From the NCBI GenBank assembly GCA_015207155.1, contig JADEXK010000043.1:1-51185 (forward strand): 51,185 bases of DNA, read 5' to 3'. Below, piece after piece: positions 33,784 to 41,734 of this stretch; position 1 is the stretch's first letter, and each line of letters opens with the position of its first letter. The position numbers were made by a program, and so were the translations under genes. This DNA is from Nostocales cyanobacterium LEGE 11386. GTDB taxonomy: Bacteria > Cyanobacteriota > Cyanobacteriia > Cyanobacteriales > Nostocaceae. The notes under the pieces were generated by a model that did not search any database, was not told where the DNA came from, and saw nothing but the letters and a program-made list of their open reading frames with translations.

Positions 33784-34248
33784 ATGCTGAAATTAACTTA
33801 CACCGAAGGGAGCTTTTATTTAGAATATCTCACTCAGTCACTAGAGGAATGGGTGGCACAGCGAGTGATTTTGGCACTGCGCGTCGGGCAAAATCTGTGC
33901 ATTGAACCTAGTACTGCTTCCTTCTTGCTTCCTGTGAATTTGCCAGGGGTAGAGGTACTAAAAGCTGAAGTAAAACAATATGACAGTGAAATTATTGCGC
34001 TGTGTGCCTGCGATAGCAAGTATATAGAAGTTACTTTACGGGGTTCTTGGCTATCAGATAGTTCTCAAGATGCTGTGGGTGTGTTTGTTACTACTATGAG
34101 CGATTCACCTAATAGCGATCGCAGTTCTTGTTTGAGTAAAGACAATATGCGAACGGAGAGGGCTTCGCCCAACGCTTCAGGCATTGAGTTTTTTTTGAAT
34201 AAACTCTGGCAAGAAGCGCAAGCTTGCACTTCTGTCATCAGTGAGTAA
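33784..34248 (+). CDS. Conserved hypothetical protein in HNH operon
   Basis: A 154-residue protein with no signal peptide. The first 100 residues look like a compact alpha/beta domain (SFYLEYLTQSLEEWVAQRVI, then LPGVEVLKAEVKQYDSEIIA). The last 55 are Ser/Asn-rich and partly encoded by an inserted repeat. AGGAG precedes the ATG, 16 bp after the HNH stop, so the two are one transcription unit. I do not recognise a family. It may be a partner or modulator of the endonuclease. Confidence 0.65.
   Translation: MLKLTYTEGSFYLEYLTQSLEEWVAQRVILALRVGQNLCIEPSTASFLLPVNLPGVEVLKAEVKQYDSEIIALCACDSKYIEVTLRGSWLSDSSQDAVGVFVTTMSDSPNSDRSSCLSKDNMRTERASPNASGIEFFLNKLWQEAQACTSVISE
34149..34182. repeat. REP-like sequence inserted in a coding region
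   Basis: GCGAACGGAGAGGGCTTCGC followed by CCAACGCTTCAGGC has the style of Nostoc intergenic repeats (GAGAGGGCTTCGCCC). It lies in frame near the end of the 154-residue gene and encodes RTERASPNASG. Confidence 0.5.
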
Positions 34249-34755
34249 CATGGTTGTTGGGGTGAGTAATACTACTCACCCTGCTTGATTTGAAAATCAA
34301 TATAATTCAACCTAATGAATCATCCAGGATAATCAGGCGATCGCTTTTAGTATGCAGACTCATAAATATGTCTAAGTAATTTTGTTAATGAAGTTGTTAA
34401 CCTAACAAATTTATATTGAGCCGATCTACCTAGAGGGTGATTTTATAACCAATATTAATAAAATAAACTTCATTCTACAGGTCGATACAAGCGTGAGTCA
34501 TTTTCCAGTAAAAGTGTAAAAGATGAAATTTGGAAGAATATCTGTATATATCGCAATAATTAATTGTATATTGACAAACGTTAGTATTCAATGCGGAAAT
34601 ACAAAAAGATTTCTTCAATATTTCATAGTTTAAGTAATTAAAAATATGTAAGCGCACATTGATGATTTAATGCTCTGATTTTACTGAATCAAGGTATAAA
34701 TTAATCTTTAAATGTGCAAATCTTGCGTTGTTAATGCTGTTATTGAGGATAAAAA
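34249..34755. other. AT-rich intergenic region
   Basis: About 500 bp. GGTGAGTA/TACTCACC (34261-34280) forms an 8-bp hairpin just after the HNH operon and may end it, although no T-run follows. The remainder is AT-rich with no supported gene; the small minus-strand frame at 34475-34657 has no family features. Confidence 0.45.
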
Positions 34756-35115
34756 ATGAAGATTTTTGCTCCTGTTTTATCTATCTTCCGCCCAGTACGG
34801 TTTGTAATTGTAGCTGCTGTTGGCGCACTGCTATTTTTGTCTAGCACTTTACCTGCTTTTGCAATCAGCAGCTATCAAAGCGACCCTACTGAAGGCCCTA
34901 CACAACTCCTAGAAACTCAACGAAAAACTGACGAAATTGCTAAATCTGAACCACCAAAACTGCAAGAGGTTCAAGAAAAGTCAAATAAAGGACTTAATGA
35001 GGTTCAGGGGGATGCTGACATTAACAAAATGAAGCGTCCTGAAAATTCACAAAGTGCAACCTCAGTTGAAGAAAATGTACAGAATTTTTTGGAAAGAGTG
35101 ACAGGTAATAAGTAA
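34756..35115 (+). CDS. Small secreted protein resembling cyanobacterial low-temperature-induced proteins
   Basis: A 119-residue protein. The signal peptide runs about 1-36 (core FVIVAAVGALLFLSSTLPAFA, 20 shown in part; cleavage after AFA). The mature part of about 80 residues is hydrophilic and Gln/Glu/Lys-rich, with LNEVQGDADINKMKRPENS and SVEENVQNFLERVTGNK. The latter two segments resemble the small low-temperature-induced protein family of Nostoc; that link is from memory of the pattern. It likely acts in the periplasm or thylakoid lumen. Function is unknown. Confidence 0.6.
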   Translation: MKIFAPVLSIFRPVRFVIVAAVGALLFLSSTLPAFAISSYQSDPTEGPTQLLETQRKTDEIAKSEPPKLQEVQEKSNKGLNEVQGDADINKMKRPENSQSATSVEENVQNFLERVTGNK

Positions 35116-35273
35116 GTTGCAGTAGTACTAATTAGTCCAATACTAAGTCCAGACGAAGACTTATAACTGGACGCGATATCCTGTGATAGGGCAATTACGC
35201 CAAAATAAAATATTCCCGGCTGATTTCTTTAGCTGGGATTATTTGCATTATATTTTAACGTGAATTCGATGAA

Positions 35274-35437
35274 CCTCACCCCAACCCCTCTCCGTGTCAG
35301 AGAGGGGCTTAAATATCTTTAAAGCTCAACGATAAATTAAGGTTTTGAAGCCTCTACGCTACTTGCTACAACGAGGGGAACCCGCGCAACGCAATGGCTA
35401 CTCCTTGCAGGGGAGAGGTTTGGAGAGGGGTTTTTTC
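35274..35437. repeat. Composite intergenic repeat with REP-like inserts
   Basis: CCTCACCCCAACCCCTCTCC (35274-35293) and GGGGAGAGGTTTGGAGAGGG (about 35410-35430) are roughly inverted. Between them is a block TTGCTACAACGAGGGGAACC related to the interior of the element at 1261. No gene is present in 35116-35459. Confidence 0.5.
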
Positions 35438-35459
35438 CACTTGTCGAACTCACGTTATT

Positions 35460-36356
35460 TTAATACCTCACATAATTTTCCCAAGCCAATTTTGCTGCGC
35501 CTAACATTCCCGCCGAATTACCTAATTCTGCCGGCAAAATTTGTAAACCCAAGCGAGATGTTAGCATCACTCGCTTTTCAATTTCTGCCTTGACTGCGGG
35601 GAAGAAAAACTCAAAGCTAGCACTAATACCACCACCAATGATGATCGCTTGTGGTGTCAAAACGTAAATTAGACTAGCTAATCCAGTTCCCAAATCTTTA
35701 CCATATTCTTGCCAAAATAGCAAGGCATCGGTATTTCCCGCCTCGGCAAGAGCGCCTAACTCGGCGGGTTCCTTTCCGGTGCGGCGACGAATTGTTGTCA
35801 CTGAGGTGTACTGTTCCAAAGAACCTTGGTTGCCACTTTTACACATTGGGCCATCAGGTTGGAAGTTGATTAAACCTAATTCTCCAGCTGCTCCTTGATG
35901 TCCCACAAACAGTTTGCCATCTAGAATAATTGCACCACCAACCCCAGTCCCCAAGGTCAAGAGGATGAAATTTTGAAAGTGGCGACCAGATCCCAACCAA
36001 GCTTCTCCCAACCCTGCACAGTTAGCATCGTTGGCAATAACAGTAGGTTTGCCCGTTTTAGCTTCTAGCCAATCTGCCAAAGGCACATTGTGCCATCCTG
36101 GCAAATTGATGGCAATTTGGGCAATGCGTCCTGTGGAATCAGCAGGGCCAGGAGTACCAACACCAATGGCAACAGCTTGATTATATGGGTCAACTTGAGC
36201 GATCGCATCTAATATGACAACCAGAACTGCCTCTGGTGTCGATGGTTGGGGAGTTACCACAGTCAAAGATTGTAAGCAAGTCCCATCCGGGAGGAACCGT
36301 CCCAGCTTAATTGCTGTTCCTCCCACATCAATACCAATTACTTGAGAATTTATCAC
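35460..36356 (-). CDS. ROK-family sugar kinase (glucokinase-like)
   Basis: A 298-residue ATP-dependent sugar kinase. The phosphate-1 motif is IGIDVGGTAIKLG (7-19). The sugar-binding acidic segment is VIANDANCAGLGE. LLTLGTGVGGAII is the second ATP motif. HQGAAGELG carries the ROK His. The Cys-rich zinc motif of many ROK proteins is reduced here to CKSGNQGSLEQY, so the structural zinc site may be missing. The ATG at 36356 is used. The substrate is probably glucose or a related hexose, not settled by sequence. Confidence 0.85.
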   Translation of the reverse strand: MINSQVIGIDVGGTAIKLGRFLPDGTCLQSLTVVTPQPSTPEAVLVVILDAIAQVDPYNQAVAIGVGTPGPADSTGRIAQIAINLPGWHNVPLADWLEAKTGKPTVIANDANCAGLGEAWLGSGRHFQNFILLTLGTGVGGAIILDGKLFVGHQGAAGELGLINFQPDGPMCKSGNQGSLEQYTSVTTIRRRTGKEPAELGALAEAGNTDALLFWQEYGKDLGTGLASLIYVLTPQAIIIGGGISASFEFFFPAVKAEIEKRVMLTSRLGLQILPAELGNSAGMLGAAKLAWENYVRY

Positions 36357-36556
36357 CTGTCAAAAAGAAAACAGACCTGATACCAATTCGTGATTAAGAG
36401 AGCCAGATAGAATCTGGGTTTGCGGTTTTTGAATGTTTGCTGGATTTTAAAGAATTGGTATACCTCTTAAACCCATAAACAAATTGACCCGCAGGAATAC
36501 CTGGGGCTACATCAACCTATGCAGACTAATTAGTCACATTTTATAAAGAAATGGTA

Positions 36557-36760
36557 TTAGTTTTTTGGCGTTTTGGTGTGAAGAAATCCTGAATTTTCTG
36601 TCTTTTTAGGCGCCAGGCTTAAATTAGTAACCATTGCAGAACTCACACGTGATTGTTGTTGCCAAGTTGTAACTGGTGTACCGCGTAAAAGACCAGCTAG
36701 GGCAACAGAAAGCATAAACCCACCAGCAGCAGCCGCGATTAAAGAAATGTTATCTTTCAC
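36557..36760 (-). CDS. Small single-pass membrane protein, unknown function
   Basis: A 67-residue protein with one hydrophobic segment at about 5-24 (ISLIAAAAGGFMLSVALAGL). A polar tail follows, rich in Ser/Thr/Gln/Lys, ending LAPKKTENSGFLHTKTPKN. The ATG at 36760 is preceded by a weak GAGAGAG. The protein has the composition of real small cyanobacterial membrane proteins. It has no known family and no obvious operon partner. Confidence 0.5.
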   Translation of the reverse strand: MKDNISLIAAAAGGFMLSVALAGLLRGTPVTTWQQQSRVSSAMVTNLSLAPKKTENSGFLHTKTPKN

Positions 36761-36873
36761 TCTACTCTCTCAGTAATATAATCAACAAATATTTAGACGA
36801 GGAAACAGTCACTTTGCACCAATTAAAAATTAATTTTACATTTTTAGTTTTTAATTCCCCCACCAGGGATTGA

Positions 36874-37770
36874 CTATTTCCGGATTCCATTTTCTCGTCG
36901 TAATCGAGGATTGACAAACTCATTTAACCCCTCACCAAGTAGTGATAACCCTACCACCATCAATGTCATTGCTAAACCGGGAAAGAGGGTAGTCCACCAA
37001 ATACCTGTGGGTAGGGCTTCTAGAGCTTGTCTTAAATCATGTCCCCATTCTGGCACTTCTTCAGGAAGTCCTAGCCCTAAAAAGCCCAGTCCGCCTAAAA
37101 CCAAAATCGCATCGGCGGCGTTCAGGGTAAATAGTACAGGGACACTTTGAATTACGTTAAAAAATAGATAGCGAGATAGGACAACCCAAGTAGAAGCACC
37201 CATTGCTTGAGCTGCTTCAATGAATACTTCCGTTTTCACACTTACAGTATGATTACGGACAACACGATAATATTGGGGAACGTAAGCAATACTAATAGCG
37301 ATCGCCGCATTTAAAATGCCTCGCCCCACGACAAAAGCCAGTGTTACCGAAAGTAGTAGCCCTGGCAAAGTGTAGATGCTATCCATCACAAACAGTAGCA
37401 TCTTATCTAGTCTACCGCCGAGATAGCCACTTACCATACCCAAAGGCACACCGATAATCATGCTGAGTGCTGTAGCTAATATAACTACTTGCAGGGCAGC
37501 TTGAGCGCCAAATAATGTGCGGGAAAATACATCATGTCCTAGGCGACTGGTTCCAAACCAATGTTCAGCTGATGGTGATTCTTGAATGGGGTTAGACAGG
37601 AACTCTCTGGGGTTTTGCAACCATCCCCAAGCTTGCAATAAAGGAGCAAAAAATGCCAAAAAGAGGAAAAACAAAGTAATGAATATTCCAATTAGCATTA
37701 ATTTCTGCGAAAGGTTAGGATTTTGGGCAAAACGTAAAAATGTTGGTAGCTGACGTTTGGTAATGGCCAT
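36874..37770 (-). CDS. ABC transporter permease, DppC/OppC type
   Basis: A 298-residue inner-membrane permease for peptides, nickel or similar. A first transmembrane helix at about 25-48 (LMLIGIFITLFFLFLAFFAP) precedes the periplasmic loop with HWFGTSRLGHDVFSRTLFGA, a signature of the DppC group. Five more helices follow. The EAA loop is seen as EAAQAMGASTWVVLSRYLFF. The frame is open to an ATG at 37941. The ATG at 37770 gives the standard MAITKRQ start, so I chose it. The partner DppB, ATPases and binding protein are not in the window. Confidence 0.9.
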   Translation of the reverse strand: MAITKRQLPTFLRFAQNPNLSQKLMLIGIFITLFFLFLAFFAPLLQAWGWLQNPREFLSNPIQESPSAEHWFGTSRLGHDVFSRTLFGAQAALQVVILATALSMIIGVPLGMVSGYLGGRLDKMLLFVMDSIYTLPGLLLSVTLAFVVGRGILNAAIAISIAYVPQYYRVVRNHTVSVKTEVFIEAAQAMGASTWVVLSRYLFFNVIQSVPVLFTLNAADAILVLGGLGFLGLGLPEEVPEWGHDLRQALEALPTGIWWTTLFPGLAMTLMVVGLSLLGEGLNEFVNPRLRRENGIRK

Positions 37771-37917
37771 GAGCGATCGCCTGCATAAAGCAAGATACCA
37801 TTTTACATATAAGGTTACGGTTTGGGGATGCTTTCGTTCCTTAGTTCTGCTGGGGAATGCTCTATAAAAGGTTCCGCCTCCAGATGAAATATGAGTATTA
37901 TGTTTATTTGTATAGAT

Positions 37918-38335
37918 ATGCCTGCAAGAGATATTTATCATGATGCTGTTAAGAATGCCTTAATTCAAGCAGGCTGGATAATTACAGATGACCCCTTACA
38001 TTTAAAGTGGGGTCAAAAAGATATGTATGTAGATTTAGGAGCTAAACAACTCTTAGCCGCAGAACAAGGAACTAAAAAAAATAGCTGTAGAAATTAAAAG
38101 TTTTGTCATTCCTTCAGAAATAGCTGACCTCAAAGATGCTATTGGCGGATTTGTCATGTATCGTGCTGTTATCCATCGCTTGGAACCAGAAAGAACACTA
38201 TATTTGGCAGTGCGCGACAGCGTATTTACAGCCTTATTTGAGGAACCAATTGGTACACTTTTAATAGAAGCTGAGAATCTGAAGTTACTCATTTTTAATC
38301 CAGAAACTGAGAGGATTATCCAATGGATACCTTAG
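37918..38335 (+). pseudogene. xisH: xisH, frameshifted in a poly-A tract
   Basis: XisH is one of the proteins needed for excision of the fdxN element in Anabaena heterocysts; homologues are scattered in Nostoc genomes. The first part, from ATG at 37918, reads MPARDIYHDAVKNALIQAGW. Just after AAEQGTK there is a run of eight A (from about 38074). The frame then ends at a TAA at 38095-38097. Removing one A restores KIAVEIKSFVIPSEIADLKD to a stop at 38333-38335, giving the usual 138 residues. Either a real +1 disruption, transcriptional or ribosomal slippage, or a base-call error in the homopolymer. The restored stop overlaps the xisI start by 13 bp. Confidence 0.85.
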
Positions 38336-38658
38336 ATAATTATCGACGCATCATTAAAGACGTGTTAGTACCCTATACACAAATTCCTTATTCTCATGCA
38401 GCGATTGAATGTAAAACAGTCTTTGATAGTGAAAATGACAGCTATTTACTGATAACTTTAGGTTGGGATGGTGTGAAACGAATTCACGGTTGCTTAGTTC
38501 ATCTTGACATTATTAATGGCAAAATATGGGTGCAACGAGATGATACAGAAGATGGCGTGACCTACGAATTAGTAGCCGCAGGTATTCCCAAAGATCAAAT
38601 TGTCTTAGGATTTCACCCGCCAAACATTAGACAACATACTGGGTATGCTGTAGCCTAA
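38323..38658 (+). CDS. xisI: XisI, fdxN element excision controlling factor
   Basis: A 111-residue protein of the XisI family, intact. It starts MDTLDNYRRIIKDVLVPYTQ and has CLVHLDIINGKIWVQRDDTE, then LVAAGIPKDQIVLGFHPPN near the end, as in other XisI proteins. The ATG lies inside the end of xisH, so the two genes are coupled. No excision element or recombinase is in the window. The pair is probably acting elsewhere or in another role. Confidence 0.9.
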   Translation: MDTLDNYRRIIKDVLVPYTQIPYSHAAIECKTVFDSENDSYLLITLGWDGVKRIHGCLVHLDIINGKIWVQRDDTEDGVTYELVAAGIPKDQIVLGFHPPNIRQHTGYAVA

Positions 38659-38735
38659 TACTAATTTGCGTTCAAAAAGAATATTGAGATGGAGAGATGG
38701 GAAACTAGAAATAAATACTCCCTACTCTCCACTCT

Positions 38736-40103
38736 CTAAAGATTGCTTTCAATCAACTGGCGATACTCGCTCTTTTGCTTAACACCTTTGACTTCCTTTA
38801 ACAATTCCTTATTTTTAAAGAATTGAATCGTTGGTGTTCCTGTAATTCCAGCATTTTCGGCAATATCTCGGTCTTTGTCGATGTCAATTTCCACAAAGTG
38901 AATCTTGCCGTCAAATTCATCTACTACCTTATTTAAGATAGGCTTGAGGGTATGACAAGGGCCACAACTAGGCGCAACGTATTTGACCATGAGTAGGCGA
39001 TCGCTTTCGTGGAATAATTTCCTTAAGGCATAACCCCCTTCATGGCGTGTTGCTTGCAAGTTAAATCCAGCTTCTTCTTCCGCTTCAGTTTTCTTGGCTG
39101 GCTGATGTTCCCGTTCGTTATCTGGAGTTTCCGGTTTTTGATGAAATTCCTGAATTAAATTATTAACAGATAACCAGCGTTCTGCTAACATTGCTGCCAT
39201 ACAGCCAGTACCCGCAGCCGTAATTGCTTGACGAAATTCATGGTCTTGCACGTCGCCAGCAGCAAACACACCTTCTACACTAGTTTCTACAGAATTGTTT
39301 TTGGTGACAATATAACCTACCTCATCCAGTTCTAGTTGTCCCTTAAATAACGCAGTATTGGGAGTGTGACCAATGGCGTAAAATAAGCCTTTAACGTGGA
39401 GTTCGCTTTCTGCGCCAGTTTGATTATTCCGCACTTTCACCCCTGCCATGTGACCATCACCGAAGATATCCACAGCTTCAGTGTGCCAATGCACTTGGAT
39501 TTTGGGATTACTTAAAACCCGGTCTTGCATGGCTTTAGATGCTCGCATCTTATCAGAACGCACAAGCAAATTTACTTTAGAACCGTATTTAGTCAGGTAA
39601 ATAGACTCTTCCGCCGCCGAGTCACCAGCACCAATCACAGCCAATTCCGCACCGTGGAAAATTGGTGTCGCACCATCGCAAATTGCACAAGCAGAGATAC
39701 CCCGACTCCAGAATTGATGTTCACTAGGTAAACCCAAACGCTTGGCAGTCGCACCAGTGGCTATAACTATACTATGGGTTTTGATTTCCCTTTCTGGCGA
39801 TCGCACAGTAAAAGGACGCTGACTCAAGTCCACTGAGATCACATCCTCAGTATATAACTCAGCCCCCCAGCGTTCAGCCTGCGCCTTCATCTGATCCATG
39901 AGTTCCGGCCCAGTAATACCTTGGGGAAACCCCGGAAAGTTTTCCACTTCCGTCGTTGTCATGAGTTGTCCACCAGGTAAACCCCCCATTTCAAAACCTT
40001 CAAACACCACAGGCTTTAAATTCGCTCTTCCTGCATAAATGGCGGCTGTGTATCCGGCTGGCCCAGAACCAATAATCACTAAGTTTTCTACAGTCGAATT
40101 CAT
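38736..40103 (-). CDS. trxB: NADPH-dependent thioredoxin reductase-thioredoxin fusion (NTRC)
   Basis: A 455-residue fusion. The N-terminal reductase (1-320) has GSGPAGYTAAIYAGR (12-26) for FAD, the redox CAICDG (Cys139, Cys142) and GAGDSAAEESIYL for NADPH. A linker of about 45 residues rich in Glu/Lys/Pro follows. The thioredoxin domain (about 365-455) has SCGPCHT (Cys380, Cys383). This arrangement is typical of cyanobacteria and chloroplasts, where NTRC reduces 2-Cys peroxiredoxin and regulates chlorophyll and starch enzymes in the dark. Monocistronic. Confidence 0.95.
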   Translation of the reverse strand: MNSTVENLVIIGSGPAGYTAAIYAGRANLKPVVFEGFEMGGLPGGQLMTTTEVENFPGFPQGITGPELMDQMKAQAERWGAELYTEDVISVDLSQRPFTVRSPEREIKTHSIVIATGATAKRLGLPSEHQFWSRGISACAICDGATPIFHGAELAVIGAGDSAAEESIYLTKYGSKVNLLVRSDKMRASKAMQDRVLSNPKIQVHWHTEAVDIFGDGHMAGVKVRNNQTGAESELHVKGLFYAIGHTPNTALFKGQLELDEVGYIVTKNNSVETSVEGVFAAGDVQDHEFRQAITAAGTGCMAAMLAERWLSVNNLIQEFHQKPETPDNEREHQPAKKTEAEEEAGFNLQATRHEGGYALRKLFHESDRLLMVKYVAPSCGPCHTLKPILNKVVDEFDGKIHFVEIDIDKDRDIAENAGITGTPTIQFFKNKELLKEVKGVKQKSEYRQLIESNL

Positions 40104-40187
40104 AACAGTTAAGCAAACTCATAACGACTACGCTTAATATAGCATAATCAGCTAAGGAATGCGGATTTAATAAAGAACCTCACCCCA

Positions 40188-40239
40188 ACCCCTCTCCTTA
40201 CCAAGGAGACTTTGACTGTCGTCAAAGGCGGGGTGAGGT
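40188..40239. repeat. Intergenic palindrome CCTCACCCC...GGGGTGAGG
   Basis: CCTCACCCCAACCCCTCTCC begins the block and GGGGTGAGG closes it as the reverse complement of the first nine bases. It shares its first 20 bases with the block at 35274. Confidence 0.7.
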
Positions 40240-40275
40240 CAAAACCCAGATTTGTATGTTATTTAATTGATATTT

Positions 40276-40548
40276 CTAAGACTGTTGTTGTAGATGTTTT
40301 CTAATGATTTCGGCATCTAGTTCTAAAAATTCTGCCGTTTCTTGAATGCTCATTCCTCTCTCAACACATTTTGAGGCTAATTTTAACTTGGTTTCTAGTT
40401 CGGTTTGCGGCTTAGTCTTTTCCAAGATACTCTGGTATAGTCGAGTATTTTTGAACTCATCTAAATCAAGCATGGTTTCAATTTCCTCTAAAGCGAGACT
40501 GGGAAACTTGTAAAATACAATTGTTTTCATTGAATCTACTAATGGCAA
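40276..40548 (-). pseudogene. C-terminal remnant of an Rpn/DUF2887-type nuclease
   Basis: A 90-residue frame whose body matches the C-terminal helical part of Rpn-like recombination-promoting nuclease/transposase proteins common in Nostoc: LEEIETMLDLDEFKNTRLYQ, then ERGMSIQETAEFLELDAEII. The catalytic PD-(D/E)xK half, normally about 200 residues upstream, is missing; DNA upstream of 40548 holds repeats. Most likely an inactive fragment. A short standalone protein cannot be excluded. Confidence 0.5.
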
Positions 40549-40971
40549 ACTCTACAGCCATTTTTATGGGGCTAAAATACATTTTAGCCTTCGTGAGTTG
40601 ATGTACCTATGATATATACAGAAGCGTTATTTGGTGTATTATGTCCCTGACAATTGCAGATTTAGAGTAACAGCTAGGTCATATCTTGCACCAAGCCCGA
40701 ACGACGGTCATTAGGGGCTAAACAAACTAAGTCCGCCTGCGCGGACTAACGTAAAATTAAGGGTTTTGCAGCCTGCTAATCACGGCTTTGTTGTTGTAGC
40801 CGCGATTTTAATCGCTTGGTTCAAGATGTGAGGTAACCCATCATCCCATCACTATCTGGGGATGAAATCTTAGCAAGAAAGTTTTTTTACCAGAGGTGAT
40901 AGATCAAAAATAGCAAGTGGGTAAGTTATATCTAGAACACTACACCACTTGATACCTACGGGAAAACACTT
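40549..40971. repeat. Repeat-rich intergenic region before pilA
   Basis: AGTCCGC/GCGGACT (40730-40747) is a 7-bp hairpin with a CTGC loop, the core of a frequent Nostoc repeat (AAACTAAGTCCGCCTGCGCG). A second hairpin CGGCT/AGCCG follows at about 40780-40802. The pilA promoter must lie between about 40830 and 40960; I could not choose a convincing pair of hexamers. Confidence 0.5.
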
Positions 40972-41529
40972 ATGAAAACTGAATTTAAAGCCAAATTTCT
41001 CCAATCCATTCTCAACAAAAAGAAAGAAGAAGAGGGTTTCACCCTAATTGAATTGCTAGTTGTTATTATCATCATTGGTATTTTGTCCGCTATTGCATTA
41101 CCTTCTTTCTTGAACCAAGCTAATAAAGCCAAGCAGTCTGAAGCGAAAACCTACGTAGGTTCTATGAACCGTGCTCAGCAAGCATTTTACTTAGAACAAA
41201 ACCAATTTGCAGATCAAGCGAACTTTGGTAAATTAGGTCTTGGTGTTGCAACAGAAACCACAAACTACAGGTACTTAATTGCCGGCGGCGGTGCTACCAA
41301 CGCTAGTGAAGTAACTAACCAAGCACAGACAGTTATTACTACTGCACCTCTCAAAACCTATATCGGTGGTGTAAGTATAGCAGTGCAAGCTGCTACCAGT
41401 GAAGCTACTACTATAGCTATTTTGTGTGAAGCTGAAAATGCAAGAGTTAACGGTGGTTCAGACGTAGTAGCATCTGACTTTACTGCAAACGGACCTAGTT
41501 GTCCCACCGACTTCACTGCTTTAAAATAG
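40972..41529 (+). CDS. pilA: Type IV major pilin-like prepilin PilA
   Basis: A 185-residue prepilin. A basic/acidic leader ends in EEEG (19-22). The mature protein starts FTLIELLVVIIIIGILSAIA (23-42), so prepilin peptidase PilD would cut after Gly22 and methylate Phe23; Glu27 is the conserved Glu5. The mature globular part has two Cys residues near the C-terminus (AILCEAEN and GPSCPTDF), forming the usual disulfide-bonded D-region. Many Thr/Ser in the second half would be possible glycosylation sites. It ends with a terminator and is followed by an O-GlcNAc-transferase-like gene on the same strand. Confidence 0.92.
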   Translation: MKTEFKAKFLQSILNKKKEEEGFTLIELLVVIIIIGILSAIALPSFLNQANKAKQSEAKTYVGSMNRAQQAFYLEQNQFADQANFGKLGLGVATETTNYRYLIAGGGATNASEVTNQAQTVITTAPLKTYIGGVSIAVQAATSEATTIAILCEAENARVNGGSDVVASDFTANGPSCPTDFTALK

Positions 41530-41638
41530 TACAGTATAGAGGAATAACTTACTACGTGAAAATATACTTTATTCAAACCACTTCATATCACAATTCATTT
41601 TTCATGTAGTTTGTATTGAGCTAAATTAGTTACTTTTC

Positions 41639-41666
41639 AAAGTGGGTAGATGATTCTATCCACTTT
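41639..41666 (+). terminator. Terminator-like hairpin after pilA
   Basis: AAAGTGGGTAGA pairs with TCTATCCACTTT (12 bp with one G-U), loop TGAT, then ATTTCC. It lies between pilA and the transferase gene, so the latter is expressed by readthrough or its own promoter. Confidence 0.6.
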
Positions 41667-41734
41667 ATTTCCATTATGTGATTGATTCACAATTATATTG
41701 TCCAAGATTTTTCATATGAGAAGGGAGAAACATA

